NCBI GenBank assembly: GCA_017883125.1
Contig: JADGOD010000161.1
Span: forward strand, 1 to 6,636
From: Acidimicrobiales bacterium
GTDB taxonomy: Bacteria > Actinomycetota > Acidimicrobiia > Acidimicrobiales > RAAP-2
Direction: 5' to 3'
DNA: 6,636 bases
Under the pieces are notes generated by a model. The model had not been told where the DNA came from. It saw only the letters and a list, made by a program, of their open reading frames with translations, and searched no databases. Of the stretch, positions 1 to 5,604 are shown one piece after another (within the stretch, counting starts at the first letter, position 1; the number at the start of each line of letters is the position of its first letter). The position numbers and the translations under genes were made by a program.

Positions 1-371
1 ACCAGAACCTCGTCCTCGTCGGCCGCAGGAGCGAGATGTACATCCGCGGGGGCTACAACGTCTACCCCCTCGAGGTCGAGAACGTACTGCTCGAGCACCC
101 CGGTGTCGCCGAGGCGGCCATCGTGGGATTCCCGACCCCTGTGATCGGCGAGATCGGCGTGGCCTTCGTCGTGGCGTCTGATCCTGCGAACCCTCCTGAG
201 GCCCCTGCCCTTGCCGCATGGGTTCGCGCTGCGCTGGCGGACTACAAGACACCCGATGAGTTCCGCTTCGTCAACGCCCTCCCCCGCACGTCTATGTTCA
301 AGATCGACAAGGAGCCGCTCCGCTCGGAGCTCGAGACACATCCTCCCGTCGACTCGCGGAGGGTGAGGTGA
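1..371 (+). CDS. Acyl-CoA ligase (AMP-binding, FadD-like), C-terminal part only
   Basis: The gene enters from the left edge of the window; the frame is set by the codon at 3-5, and 122 residues are visible before the TGA at 369-371. Members of this adenylate-forming family activate a carboxylic acid with ATP and join it to coenzyme A. Visible is the small C-terminal lid domain. It opens with the hinge motif GRRSEMYIRGGYNVYPLEVE, a close match to the usual GRxxxxIxRGGxNVYPxEIE. It ends with the A10-type motif LPRTSMFKIDKEPLR, whose lysine (codon 300-302) is the expected catalytic lysine. The glycine normally before that lysine is phenylalanine here. The ATG at 36 is an internal methionine, not the start, because the conserved motif begins upstream of it. 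The stop lies 7 bases before the next ATG, so the gene is the upstream member of the operon. Family assignment is firm; substrate is unknown. Confidence 0.92.
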   Translation, partial: QNLVLVGRRSEMYIRGGYNVYPLEVENVLLEHPGVAEAAIVGFPTPVIGEIGVAFVVASDPANPPEAPALAAWVRAALADYKTPDEFRFVNALPRTSMFKIDKEPLRSELETHPPVDSRRVR

Positions 372-378
372 GGTGCAG

Positions 379-1575
379 ATGGACGAGTTGAGCCTGATCG
401 ACACCCTGAACGACGACGAGCGCGCAATCGTGGATCTCGTCGCCCACTTCGTCGACGAGAGGGTCATCCCTGTCGCCAACGAGCTCGAGAGGACGAACAC
501 CTACCCCGAGGCGCTCATCGAGGAGATGAAGCGGCTCGGCGTCTTCGGCCTCTCGATCCCCGAGCCCTGGGGGGAGTTCAAGGTCTCGACCCCCTGCTAC
601 GCCCTCGTCACCGAGGAGCTCGCTCGCGGGTGGATGAGCCTGGCGGGTGCGTTCGGCGGCCACTCCGTGGTCTCGAACCTGCTGGTGCGATTCGGGACCG
701 AGGCGCAGAAGCAGCGGTACCTCCCCAGGATGTCGACCGGAGAGCTCCGGGCCACGATGGCCCTGACCGAGCCCGACGGCGGCTCCGACCTCCAGGCGCT
801 CCGGACGAGAGCAGTCCGGGACGGCGACGAGTGGGTCATCAACGGCTCGAAGACCTGGATCACCAACTCGCGCCACTCGGGCCTCATCGCGCTGCTCGCC
901 AAGACCGACACCCAGGTCGAGCCGAAGCACAAGGGGATCAGCATCCTCCTCGTCGAGAAGGTGGACGGCGTGAACGTCTCGCGCGACCTGCCGAAGCTCG
1001 GGTACAAGGGCGTCGAAAGCTGCGAGATCCACTTCGACGACGCCCGGGTGCCCGCCGACTCGGTCCTCGGGGGCATCGAAGGCCAGGGTTTCTCCCAGAT
1101 GATGGCCGGACTCGAGATTGGCAGGATCCAGGTCGCCGGCCGGTCCATCGGTGTCGCCCGGGCCGCGTTCCACGACGCACTCCACTACGCCAAGAGCCGT
1201 GAGACGTTTGGGCAGCCGATCTGGAAGCACCAGTCGATCGGGAACTACCTCGCCGACATGGCATCGAAGATAACCGCCGCCCGCCTCCTCAACCTGCACG
1301 CTGCCAGCCGGATCGAGAGCGGGGCCCGCTCGGACCTCGAGGCGGGGATGTCGAAGCTCTTCGCCTCCGAGATGGCGGCCGAGGTCACGCTGAACGCCGT
1401 CCGGATCCACGGCGGGAACGGTTACTCCCCCGAGTACAACGTTGAGCGGTACTTCCGCGACGCTCCCCTGATGATCGTCGGTGAAGGCACCAACGAGATC
1501 CAGCGCAACGTGATCGTTGGCCAGCTCATCCGGCGATCGGATGCCAACGAGGCTCTGGCCGGATTCCTCCTGTGA
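379..1575 (+). CDS. Acyl-CoA dehydrogenase (FAD-dependent)
   Basis: The protein has 398 residues, a normal length for the family, which removes two hydrogens from the alpha and beta carbons of an acyl-CoA using FAD and passes electrons to ETF. The order is standard: N-terminal helical domain, central beta domain with ALTEPDGGSD at 128-137 and WVINGSKTWITNS at 152-164 (FAD and substrate contacts), then the C-terminal helical domain with SRETFGQPI (Arg274 region) and IHGGNGYSPEYNVERYFRD. The catalytic base is present as Glu369 in GEGTNEIQR, so it looks active. Start choice: ATG at 379 has GAGG at 370-373 five bases upstream; a GTG at 373 in the same frame, with GGAGGG at 358-363, would add two residues and cannot be excluded. 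It follows the ligase by 7 bases and overlaps the next gene by 4. The kinase two genes downstream raises the possibility of an ACAD10/11-like or LvaC-like role on 4-phospho-acyl-CoA, which is inference only. Confidence 0.96.
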   Translation: MDELSLIDTLNDDERAIVDLVAHFVDERVIPVANELERTNTYPEALIEEMKRLGVFGLSIPEPWGEFKVSTPCYALVTEELARGWMSLAGAFGGHSVVSNLLVRFGTEAQKQRYLPRMSTGELRATMALTEPDGGSDLQALRTRAVRDGDEWVINGSKTWITNSRHSGLIALLAKTDTQVEPKHKGISILLVEKVDGVNVSRDLPKLGYKGVESCEIHFDDARVPADSVLGGIEGQGFSQMMAGLEIGRIQVAGRSIGVARAAFHDALHYAKSRETFGQPIWKHQSIGNYLADMASKITAARLLNLHAASRIESGARSDLEAGMSKLFASEMAAEVTLNAVRIHGGNGYSPEYNVERYFRDAPLMIVGEGTNEIQRNVIVGQLIRRSDANEALAGFLL

Positions 1576-2630
1576 GCCACCACGACACCACCGATCTCTC
1601 CCGACTGGGCTGCTACATCCTGCCGGGCGGCGTGCCGGATCCCCGGGTCGGCATCGACCAGGCTCGTGAGGCCGAGGCGATGGGGCTCGGGGCGGTCTGG
1701 ATCGGTGAGCGCTACGACACCAAGGACCTCCCCTCGCTCGCCGGCGCCATCAGCCAGGTGACCACGAGGGTCCGCATCGGCGCGGCGATCACCCACACCG
1801 GCCTTCGCCACCCGATGGTGCTGGCCTCGATGGGCCAGACGCTGCAGTCACTCACCAACGGACGGTTCCAGCTGGGCCTGGGTCGCTCGGCGGAGTGGCG
1901 CTGGCGCGCCTACGGCGTGAAGTCCCCCACCATCGCGTCGCTCTGCGACTCAGCGGACATCCTCCGACGCCTCTGGGCGGGAGAGACGGTCACCTACGAC
2001 GGACCCGCCGGGACGTTCCCCTCGCTGCGGCTCCCCCAGCGGCCCGAGGTGGCACCCCCGCCGCTGCTCCTGGCCGCAGTCGGACCCAAGACGATCGCTG
2101 CGGCGGGACGGTCCTTCGACGGGGTGATCCTCCACCCCTTCCTGACGCCCGACGCCGTGCGCCGGTCTCGCCAGACGCTCGAGCGAGCAGCCGAAGAGGC
2201 TGGCCGAGATCCTGGAGCGCTCCGCTGCGTCGCTACCGTGGCCGTCGCACCGGACACCACCGTCGAGCAGGCGAAGCTCGCGATTCAGTCTCGTGCGGCG
2301 GGATACCTCTCGGTCGAGGGCCTCGGCGATGCCATCGTCCGAGCCAACGGCTGGAGCGAGGACGATCTCGTCCGCTACCGCTCCCAGAAGATGCTGGTCG
2401 ACCTCAACGGGCTGACGGCCGACAAGCACCTGACGCGGAGCGAGCTGATCGAGCTGTGCGAGGGGATGCCCGACGACTGGATCCCGAGCTCCTCGGCCGC
2501 CGGCGACGCCACCTTCGTCGCCCAGCGCCTGCGCGAGTACCTCGGCGCCGGCGCTGACGAGATCCTCCTCCACGGCACCTCTGGTGCCGGGTTGGCACCT
2601 CTCGCCCGAGTCTTCGGCTCCTCGGCCTGA
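1572..2630 (+). CDS. LLM-class flavin/F420-dependent oxidoreductase
   Basis: The 352-residue product is a bacterial luciferase-like monooxygenase-fold (TIM-barrel) protein. Supporting features are the N-terminal strand LGCYILPGGVPDP, the segment EAEAMGLGAVWIGERYDTKD, the core RVRIGAAITHTGLRHP followed by LTNGRFQLGLGRS (GLGRS at 102-106), and the later LLLAAVGPKTIAAAGRSFDGVILHPFLTPDAV. This arrangement is typical of actinobacterial proteins annotated as probable F420-dependent oxidoreductases; it resembles the MSMEG_2249-type group as I recall it. F420 rather than FMN use is inferred, not shown. The start is GTG at 1572, sharing four bases (GTGA) with the dehydrogenase stop. No good ribosome binding site is visible close by, so translation is probably coupled to the upstream gene. 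Only 2 bases separate it from the kinase. Its likely role is a hydride transfer on an intermediate of the same pathway, but the reaction is unknown. Confidence 0.93.
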   Translation: MSHHDTTDLSRLGCYILPGGVPDPRVGIDQAREAEAMGLGAVWIGERYDTKDLPSLAGAISQVTTRVRIGAAITHTGLRHPMVLASMGQTLQSLTNGRFQLGLGRSAEWRWRAYGVKSPTIASLCDSADILRRLWAGETVTYDGPAGTFPSLRLPQRPEVAPPPLLLAAVGPKTIAAAGRSFDGVILHPFLTPDAVRRSRQTLERAAEEAGRDPGALRCVATVAVAPDTTVEQAKLAIQSRAAGYLSVEGLGDAIVRANGWSEDDLVRYRSQKMLVDLNGLTADKHLTRSELIELCEGMPDDWIPSSSAAGDATFVAQRLREYLGAGADEILLHGTSGAGLAPLARVFGSSA

Positions 2631-2632
2631 CG

Positions 2633-3775
2633 ATGCCCGCTCTCGACGACTCCGCGCTGCGTCCGGCCCTCACCGCCTGGCTCGCCGAGCGGCTCTCCGA
2701 CCAAGCGGGAGAGAGGATCACGGGTCTCGTCCTCTCGGACCTCGCCGCCCCGGCGGTCGGCCAGTCCAACGACACCGTTCTCTTCGAAGCCCGTTGGGTC
2801 GAGGGCTCTGCTCGGCGGAGCGAAGGGCTCGTCCTGCGTCGCCAGCCCACGGCGCGGCAGCTCTTCTTGAACGCGGACGTCCTGAGGGAGGGACGGGTCA
2901 TCGAAGGTCTGGCGAACACACCGGTCCCGGTCGCCTCGGTACGGTGGCTCGAGGCCGATCCGAGCGTCCTCGGGGCACCGTTCTTCGTGATGAGCCGGGT
3001 CCACGGCACCGTCCCGGCAGCAAAGCCATCGATCCACGCCGTCGGCTGGCTCCCCAGCCTCTCGGTCGCGCAACGCCGATATCTCTGGGAGTCGGCGATG
3101 GAGACGTTCGTCGCCGTCCACGACATCGATTGGCGCGCCCGGCACGCCTTCCTCCTCGACGACGACCCGGCCAACGGGACGGTCGCCGGCTACGTCGCCT
3201 GGCTCGAGGAGTGGTACCAGTGGGCCACCCATGGCCGGGACTTCCCGGTCACCGATGCCGGCCTCGCCTATCTCAAGGAGAACCTCCCCAAGGACGCAGA
3301 CGATGACCAGGTCCTGGTCTGGGGTGACCCCCGGGTGGGGAACATGCTCTTCGGCGAGGACTTGAAGGTGGCCGCCGCCCTCGACTGGGAGAACGCCCGG
3401 ATCGGCTCGCCTGCGGTGGATCTCGCGCACTGGCTCTTCTTCGATGCCTTCGCCACCTCCGCCTCGGGCGTGGAGCGCCTCGAGGGCTTCCCCGACCGGG
3501 ACGAGACCATCGAGCGCTACGAGGCGCTCTCGGGTCGCCGCATGCCCGATCTCTCCTACTACGACATCTCCGAGACCTTCTTCATCGCCGTCACTCTGAT
3601 CCGCCAGGCCGACATCTCGGTGGCTCGAGGGACCCTCTCTCCCGGGACCACGATGGGCCACGGCAACATCGTCAGCCAGCTCTTGGCGCGCCTGCTGGGG
3701 ATCGACGAACCCGAGCTCTCCGCTGACTACCTCGCTCACCGCCGGCCGGTCGGCGAGGAGATCGCCGGCCAGTGA
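2633..3775 (+). CDS. Phosphotransferase family protein (APH fold, ACAD10/11 kinase-like)
   Basis: The 380-residue product has the aminoglycoside-phosphotransferase/choline-kinase fold and is expected to move phosphate from ATP to a small hydroxylated molecule. The N-lobe holds AVGQSNDTVLFEA (GQSN at 43-46), the same nucleotide-loop motif as in ACAD10/ACAD11 kinase domains, then LVLRRQP at 66-72, where arginines occupy the region of the usual ATP lysine, and LREGRVIEGL with Glu86. FFVMSRVHGT at 117-126 is the lobe linker. The catalytic loop reads VWGDPRVGNMLF with Asp232 and Asn237, and the metal-binding motif is DWE with Asp251. Tryptophan replaces the histidine of the common HGD. Start ATG 2633 is 2 bases after the previous stop, with no clear ribosome binding site, which suggests coupling. 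Antibiotic resistance is unlikely given the CoA-pathway neighbours; phosphorylation of a hydroxyacyl-CoA, as in LvaA or ACAD11, is a plausible alternative but unproven. Confidence 0.93.
   Translation: MPALDDSALRPALTAWLAERLSDQAGERITGLVLSDLAAPAVGQSNDTVLFEARWVEGSARRSEGLVLRRQPTARQLFLNADVLREGRVIEGLANTPVPVASVRWLEADPSVLGAPFFVMSRVHGTVPAAKPSIHAVGWLPSLSVAQRRYLWESAMETFVAVHDIDWRARHAFLLDDDPANGTVAGYVAWLEEWYQWATHGRDFPVTDAGLAYLKENLPKDADDDQVLVWGDPRVGNMLFGEDLKVAAALDWENARIGSPAVDLAHWLFFDAFATSASGVERLEGFPDRDETIERYEALSGRRMPDLSYYDISETFFIAVTLIRQADISVARGTLSPGTTMGHGNIVSQLLARLLGIDEPELSADYLAHRRPVGEEIAGQ
3748..3770 (+). terminator. GC-rich hairpin at the operon end, possible U-less terminator
   Basis: Bases 3748-3756 (GGTCGGCGA) pair with 3762-3770 (TCGCCGGCC) over nine consecutive positions, including one G-T wobble, around a five-base loop (GGAGA). 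The hairpin lies in the last codons of the kinase gene, just before its stop at 3773-3775 and the 92-base gap. No T-run follows, so it is not a classical intrinsic terminator. Actinobacteria are reported to use hairpins without T-runs, but coding constraint in GC-rich DNA could also produce it. Confidence 0.3.
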
Positions 3776-3867
3776 ACGGGCGCGCTAGGTTCGATTCCGA
3801 GCTGAGGGCCTGACCGCTCTCCACGGGATCGCTCCGAAGACCACCACTCGCCAGAAGGAGAACCTCC

Positions 3868-5010
3868 ATGAGTCGCCGAGTAGCAATCGCCGGTGTCGCA
3901 CTCTCCGACGTCGGGCGGGTCGACGACGCCACGCCGTACGGACTGATCGCTCAGTCCTCCAAGCGCGCCCTCGACGACGCGGGGCTCACGCCCCAAGACA
4001 TCGACGGCTTCTGCTCGACCGGCCTCGGGGTCCTTCCCCCCGTCGAGGCCGCGGAGTTCCTCGGCCTCCGTCCTCGCTGGGTCGACTCGACCGCCGTGGG
4101 CGGGAGCGCGTGGGAGGTCATGGCCGCCCACGCTACCGACGCCATCGCCGAGGGGCACGCCGACGTGGTCCTGCTGAGCTACGGCTCGACGTCCCGATCG
4201 GACCTGAGGCGCAAGATGCGCCCGGCCAACCTCGACTGGGGCTCGAGGGGACCGCTCCAGTGGGAGGTCCCCTACGGCCACACCCTGATCTCGAAGTACG
4301 CCATGGCGGCACGTCGCCACATGCACGAGTACGGCACCACGATGGAGCAGATGGCCGAGATCTCCGTCTCCGCTCGCTACAACGCCGGGTTCAACCCCGA
4401 AGCCCAGGAGCGAGACCCCATCACGATCGACGAGGTCCAGTCGGGACGGATGATCGCCGATCCCTTCACCAAGCTCCACTGCTGCCTGCGCTCCGACGGC
4501 GGGGCCGCCGCCGTGCTGGTGGCCGAGGATCGGATCGCGGATCTCCCCAAGGCGCCCGTGTGGATCCTGGGCACCGGCGAGCACACCAGCCACATGGCAC
4601 TCAGCCAGTGGGAGGACTTCACCACAGGCCCGGCGGCCGTGGCCGGGAAGATGGCCTTCGAGCGCTCGGGGCTCACCCCCGCCGACATCGATGTCGCCGA
4701 GCTCTACGACGCCTTCACCTACATGCTGCTCACCGAGATCGAGGATCTCGGGTTCTGCGAGAAGGGCGAAGGTGGCGCGTTCATCGAGTCAGGGGCGCTG
4801 CGTCTCGGTGGCTCGCTCCCCACGAACACCGATGGTGGCGGGCTGTCCGCCTGCCACCCGGGGATGCGCGGGCTGTTCCTCATCGTCGAGGCGGTCCGTC
4901 AGCTTCGCGGTGAGGCCGGCGAGCGTCAGGTCCCGAACGCCGAGACGGCGTGCGTGAGCGGCACGGGTGGGTGGTTCTGCTCGAACGGGACGATGATCCT
5001 GGGCCGCTAG
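3868..5010 (+). CDS. Thiolase-fold protein (SCP2/Ltp-type; thiolase or retro-aldolase)
   Basis: The 380-residue product belongs to the thiolase superfamily branch often annotated as acetyl-CoA acetyltransferase or lipid-transfer protein. It starts with SRRVAIAGVALSDVGRV, followed by ALDDAGLTPQDIDGFCSTG. Where true thiolases carry the nucleophilic cysteine in a C-A-S/T-G context, this protein reads DSTAVGGSAWEVM (73-84) and has no cysteine. The C-terminal half has ELYDAFTY (Tyr280, Tyr285), LEDLGFC-like IEDLGFCEKGEGG, NTDGGGLSACHPGMRG with His330, and ETACVSGTGG with Cys362. Loss of the nucleophile together with a DUF35 neighbour resembles Ltp2, which with ChsH2 cleaves a beta-hydroxyacyl-CoA by retro-aldol reaction; a thiolase working another way, or a condensing role, remains possible. 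The ATG at 3868 is supported by AAGGAG at 3855-3860, seven bases upstream. A 92-base gap before it suggests its own transcription start, though I could not find a convincing promoter there. Confidence 0.94.
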   Translation: MSRRVAIAGVALSDVGRVDDATPYGLIAQSSKRALDDAGLTPQDIDGFCSTGLGVLPPVEAAEFLGLRPRWVDSTAVGGSAWEVMAAHATDAIAEGHADVVLLSYGSTSRSDLRRKMRPANLDWGSRGPLQWEVPYGHTLISKYAMAARRHMHEYGTTMEQMAEISVSARYNAGFNPEAQERDPITIDEVQSGRMIADPFTKLHCCLRSDGGAAAVLVAEDRIADLPKAPVWILGTGEHTSHMALSQWEDFTTGPAAVAGKMAFERSGLTPADIDVAELYDAFTYMLLTEIEDLGFCEKGEGGAFIESGALRLGGSLPTNTDGGGLSACHPGMRGLFLIVEAVRQLRGEAGERQVPNAETACVSGTGGWFCSNGTMILGR

Positions 5011-5044
5011 GGCCCGAGATCGACGACGAGGTCCCCGAGAAGGC

Positions 5045-5461
5045 TCAGGCGGGCCGGAAGAACGGCGCGGAGATCTCCTCGGTGAGGGGCAGGAACACCA
5101 GCTCGACCGCCATCCCGACCTCGAGGTCCGCCGGATCACACTCGATCATGTTCGTCGCCAGGCGAGGCCCCTCTTCGAGATCGACCATCGCCGCCACATA
5201 GGGAAGGCGCTCGCCGAAGGGCGGGAGATCGTTCATGAAGACGGTCGAGTACGTGTACAGCGTGGCCCTCCCGCTGGCCTGGATCTGGACGACGTCGTCA
5301 CTCCAGCAGAACGGGCAGATCGGCCTGGGGTAGTGATGGGGCTTGCCGCACGCGTTGCACTGTGCGAGGAGCAGGTTCCCCTCACGGGCGCCATCCCAGT
5401 AGACCTTGGTCTCCTCCTCGATAGTCGGGAGGTCGGTGCGGGGTCGTGCGTTCTCGGCCAT
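5045..5461 (-). CDS. DUF35 zinc-ribbon/OB-fold protein (acyl-CoA-binding partner of thiolase-fold enzyme)
   Basis: The 138-residue product, of normal length for the family, begins with a helical stretch (TIEEETKVYWDGAREGNLLLAQ at about 13-34). Next is a rubredoxin-like zinc ribbon with Cys35, Cys38, Cys49 and Cys52 (CNACG and CPFCW), then a C-terminal OB fold containing GRATLYTYSTVF, LPYVAAMVDLEEGPRLATNMIE and GMAVELVFLP. DUF35 proteins typically bind a thiolase-fold protein and supply part of the acyl-CoA site, as ChsH2 does for Ltp2. The start is ATG at 5461 on the - strand; a TTG at 5524 in the same frame would add 21 residues of unlike composition and is not favoured. Only a weak AGAAG lies nine bases upstream of the ATG. 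It is convergent with the thiolase-fold gene (34 bases between stops) and divergent from the dehydrogenase gene. Function as the partner of the thiolase-fold protein is inferred from family and position. Confidence 0.94.
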   Translation of the reverse strand: MAENARPRTDLPTIEEETKVYWDGAREGNLLLAQCNACGKPHHYPRPICPFCWSDDVVQIQASGRATLYTYSTVFMNDLPPFGERLPYVAAMVDLEEGPRLATNMIECDPADLEVGMAVELVFLPLTEEISAPFFRPA

Positions 5462-5533
5462 GCGGATCGCTTCTGAACGTAACAGACGACCTGAGGCTCG
5501 CTCCACCGCTGCCGTTCGCGGCAAGTCGGAGAT

Positions 5534-5562
5534 CTGACGTCTCGAACCGCCTTCGGTACACT
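5534..5562 (+). promoter_or_regulatory. Sigma70-like promoter for the short-chain dehydrogenase
   Basis: A -35 element CTGACG (5534-5539, four of six matches to TTGACA) and a -10 element TACACT (5557-5562, four of six matches to TATAAT) are separated by exactly 17 bases. Transcription would begin near 5569, leaving a leader of about 36 bases that contains the ribosome binding site AAAGGA at 5594-5599. The -35 lies inside an imperfect palindrome, GAGA-N7-TCTC at 5529-5543, which could be a repressor site. Assigned from spacing and position only. Confidence 0.5.
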
Positions 5563-5604
5563 CGACGGCAGATCACCTCGGATCTCTCATCGGAAAGGAC
5601 CCCC

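Noticed and set aside
298..1410. Long open frame of 370 codons on the - strand opposite the acyl-CoA dehydrogenase.
   Set aside because: It mirrors a clear dehydrogenase gene with complete motifs; the translation is rich in Arg, Gly, Asp, Leu and Val without any recognisable motif, as expected for an antisense frame in GC-rich DNA.
2375..3739. Long open frame of 454 codons on the - strand opposite the kinase gene and the end of the luciferase-like gene.
   Set aside because: It spans two convincing genes on the other strand, has biased composition and no domain motif, and its start has no clear ribosome binding site or promoter context.
3786..3791. TAGGTT as a -10 element for the thiolase-fold gene.
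   Set aside because: No -35-like sequence lies at 16-18 bases upstream, and the same bases form part of the T-arm-like sequence.
5011..5055. GGCCCG (5011-5016) and CGGGCC (5050-5055) as a bidirectional terminator between the convergent genes.
   Set aside because: The arms are six bases with a 33-base loop and no T-run; such short GC matches are frequent in this sequence.
5476..5505. Possible - strand promoter for the DUF35 gene, with -10 TACGTT (5481-5476) and -35 TGGAGC (5505-5500).
   Set aside because: Only three of six bases match in each element and the leader would be under 10 bases. A promoter must exist, but this one is not well supported.
5462..5524. Upstream TTG start (5524) for the DUF35 gene.
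   Set aside because: It uses a rare start codon, adds residues not typical of the family, and would occupy the divergent control region; ATG at 5461 is simpler.
5446..5604. Longer N-terminus for the short-chain dehydrogenase, from a GTG at 5446.
   Set aside because: The extra 53 residues would overlap the DUF35 start and cover the promoter; the Rossmann fold begins directly after the ATG at 5605, which has a good ribosome binding site.
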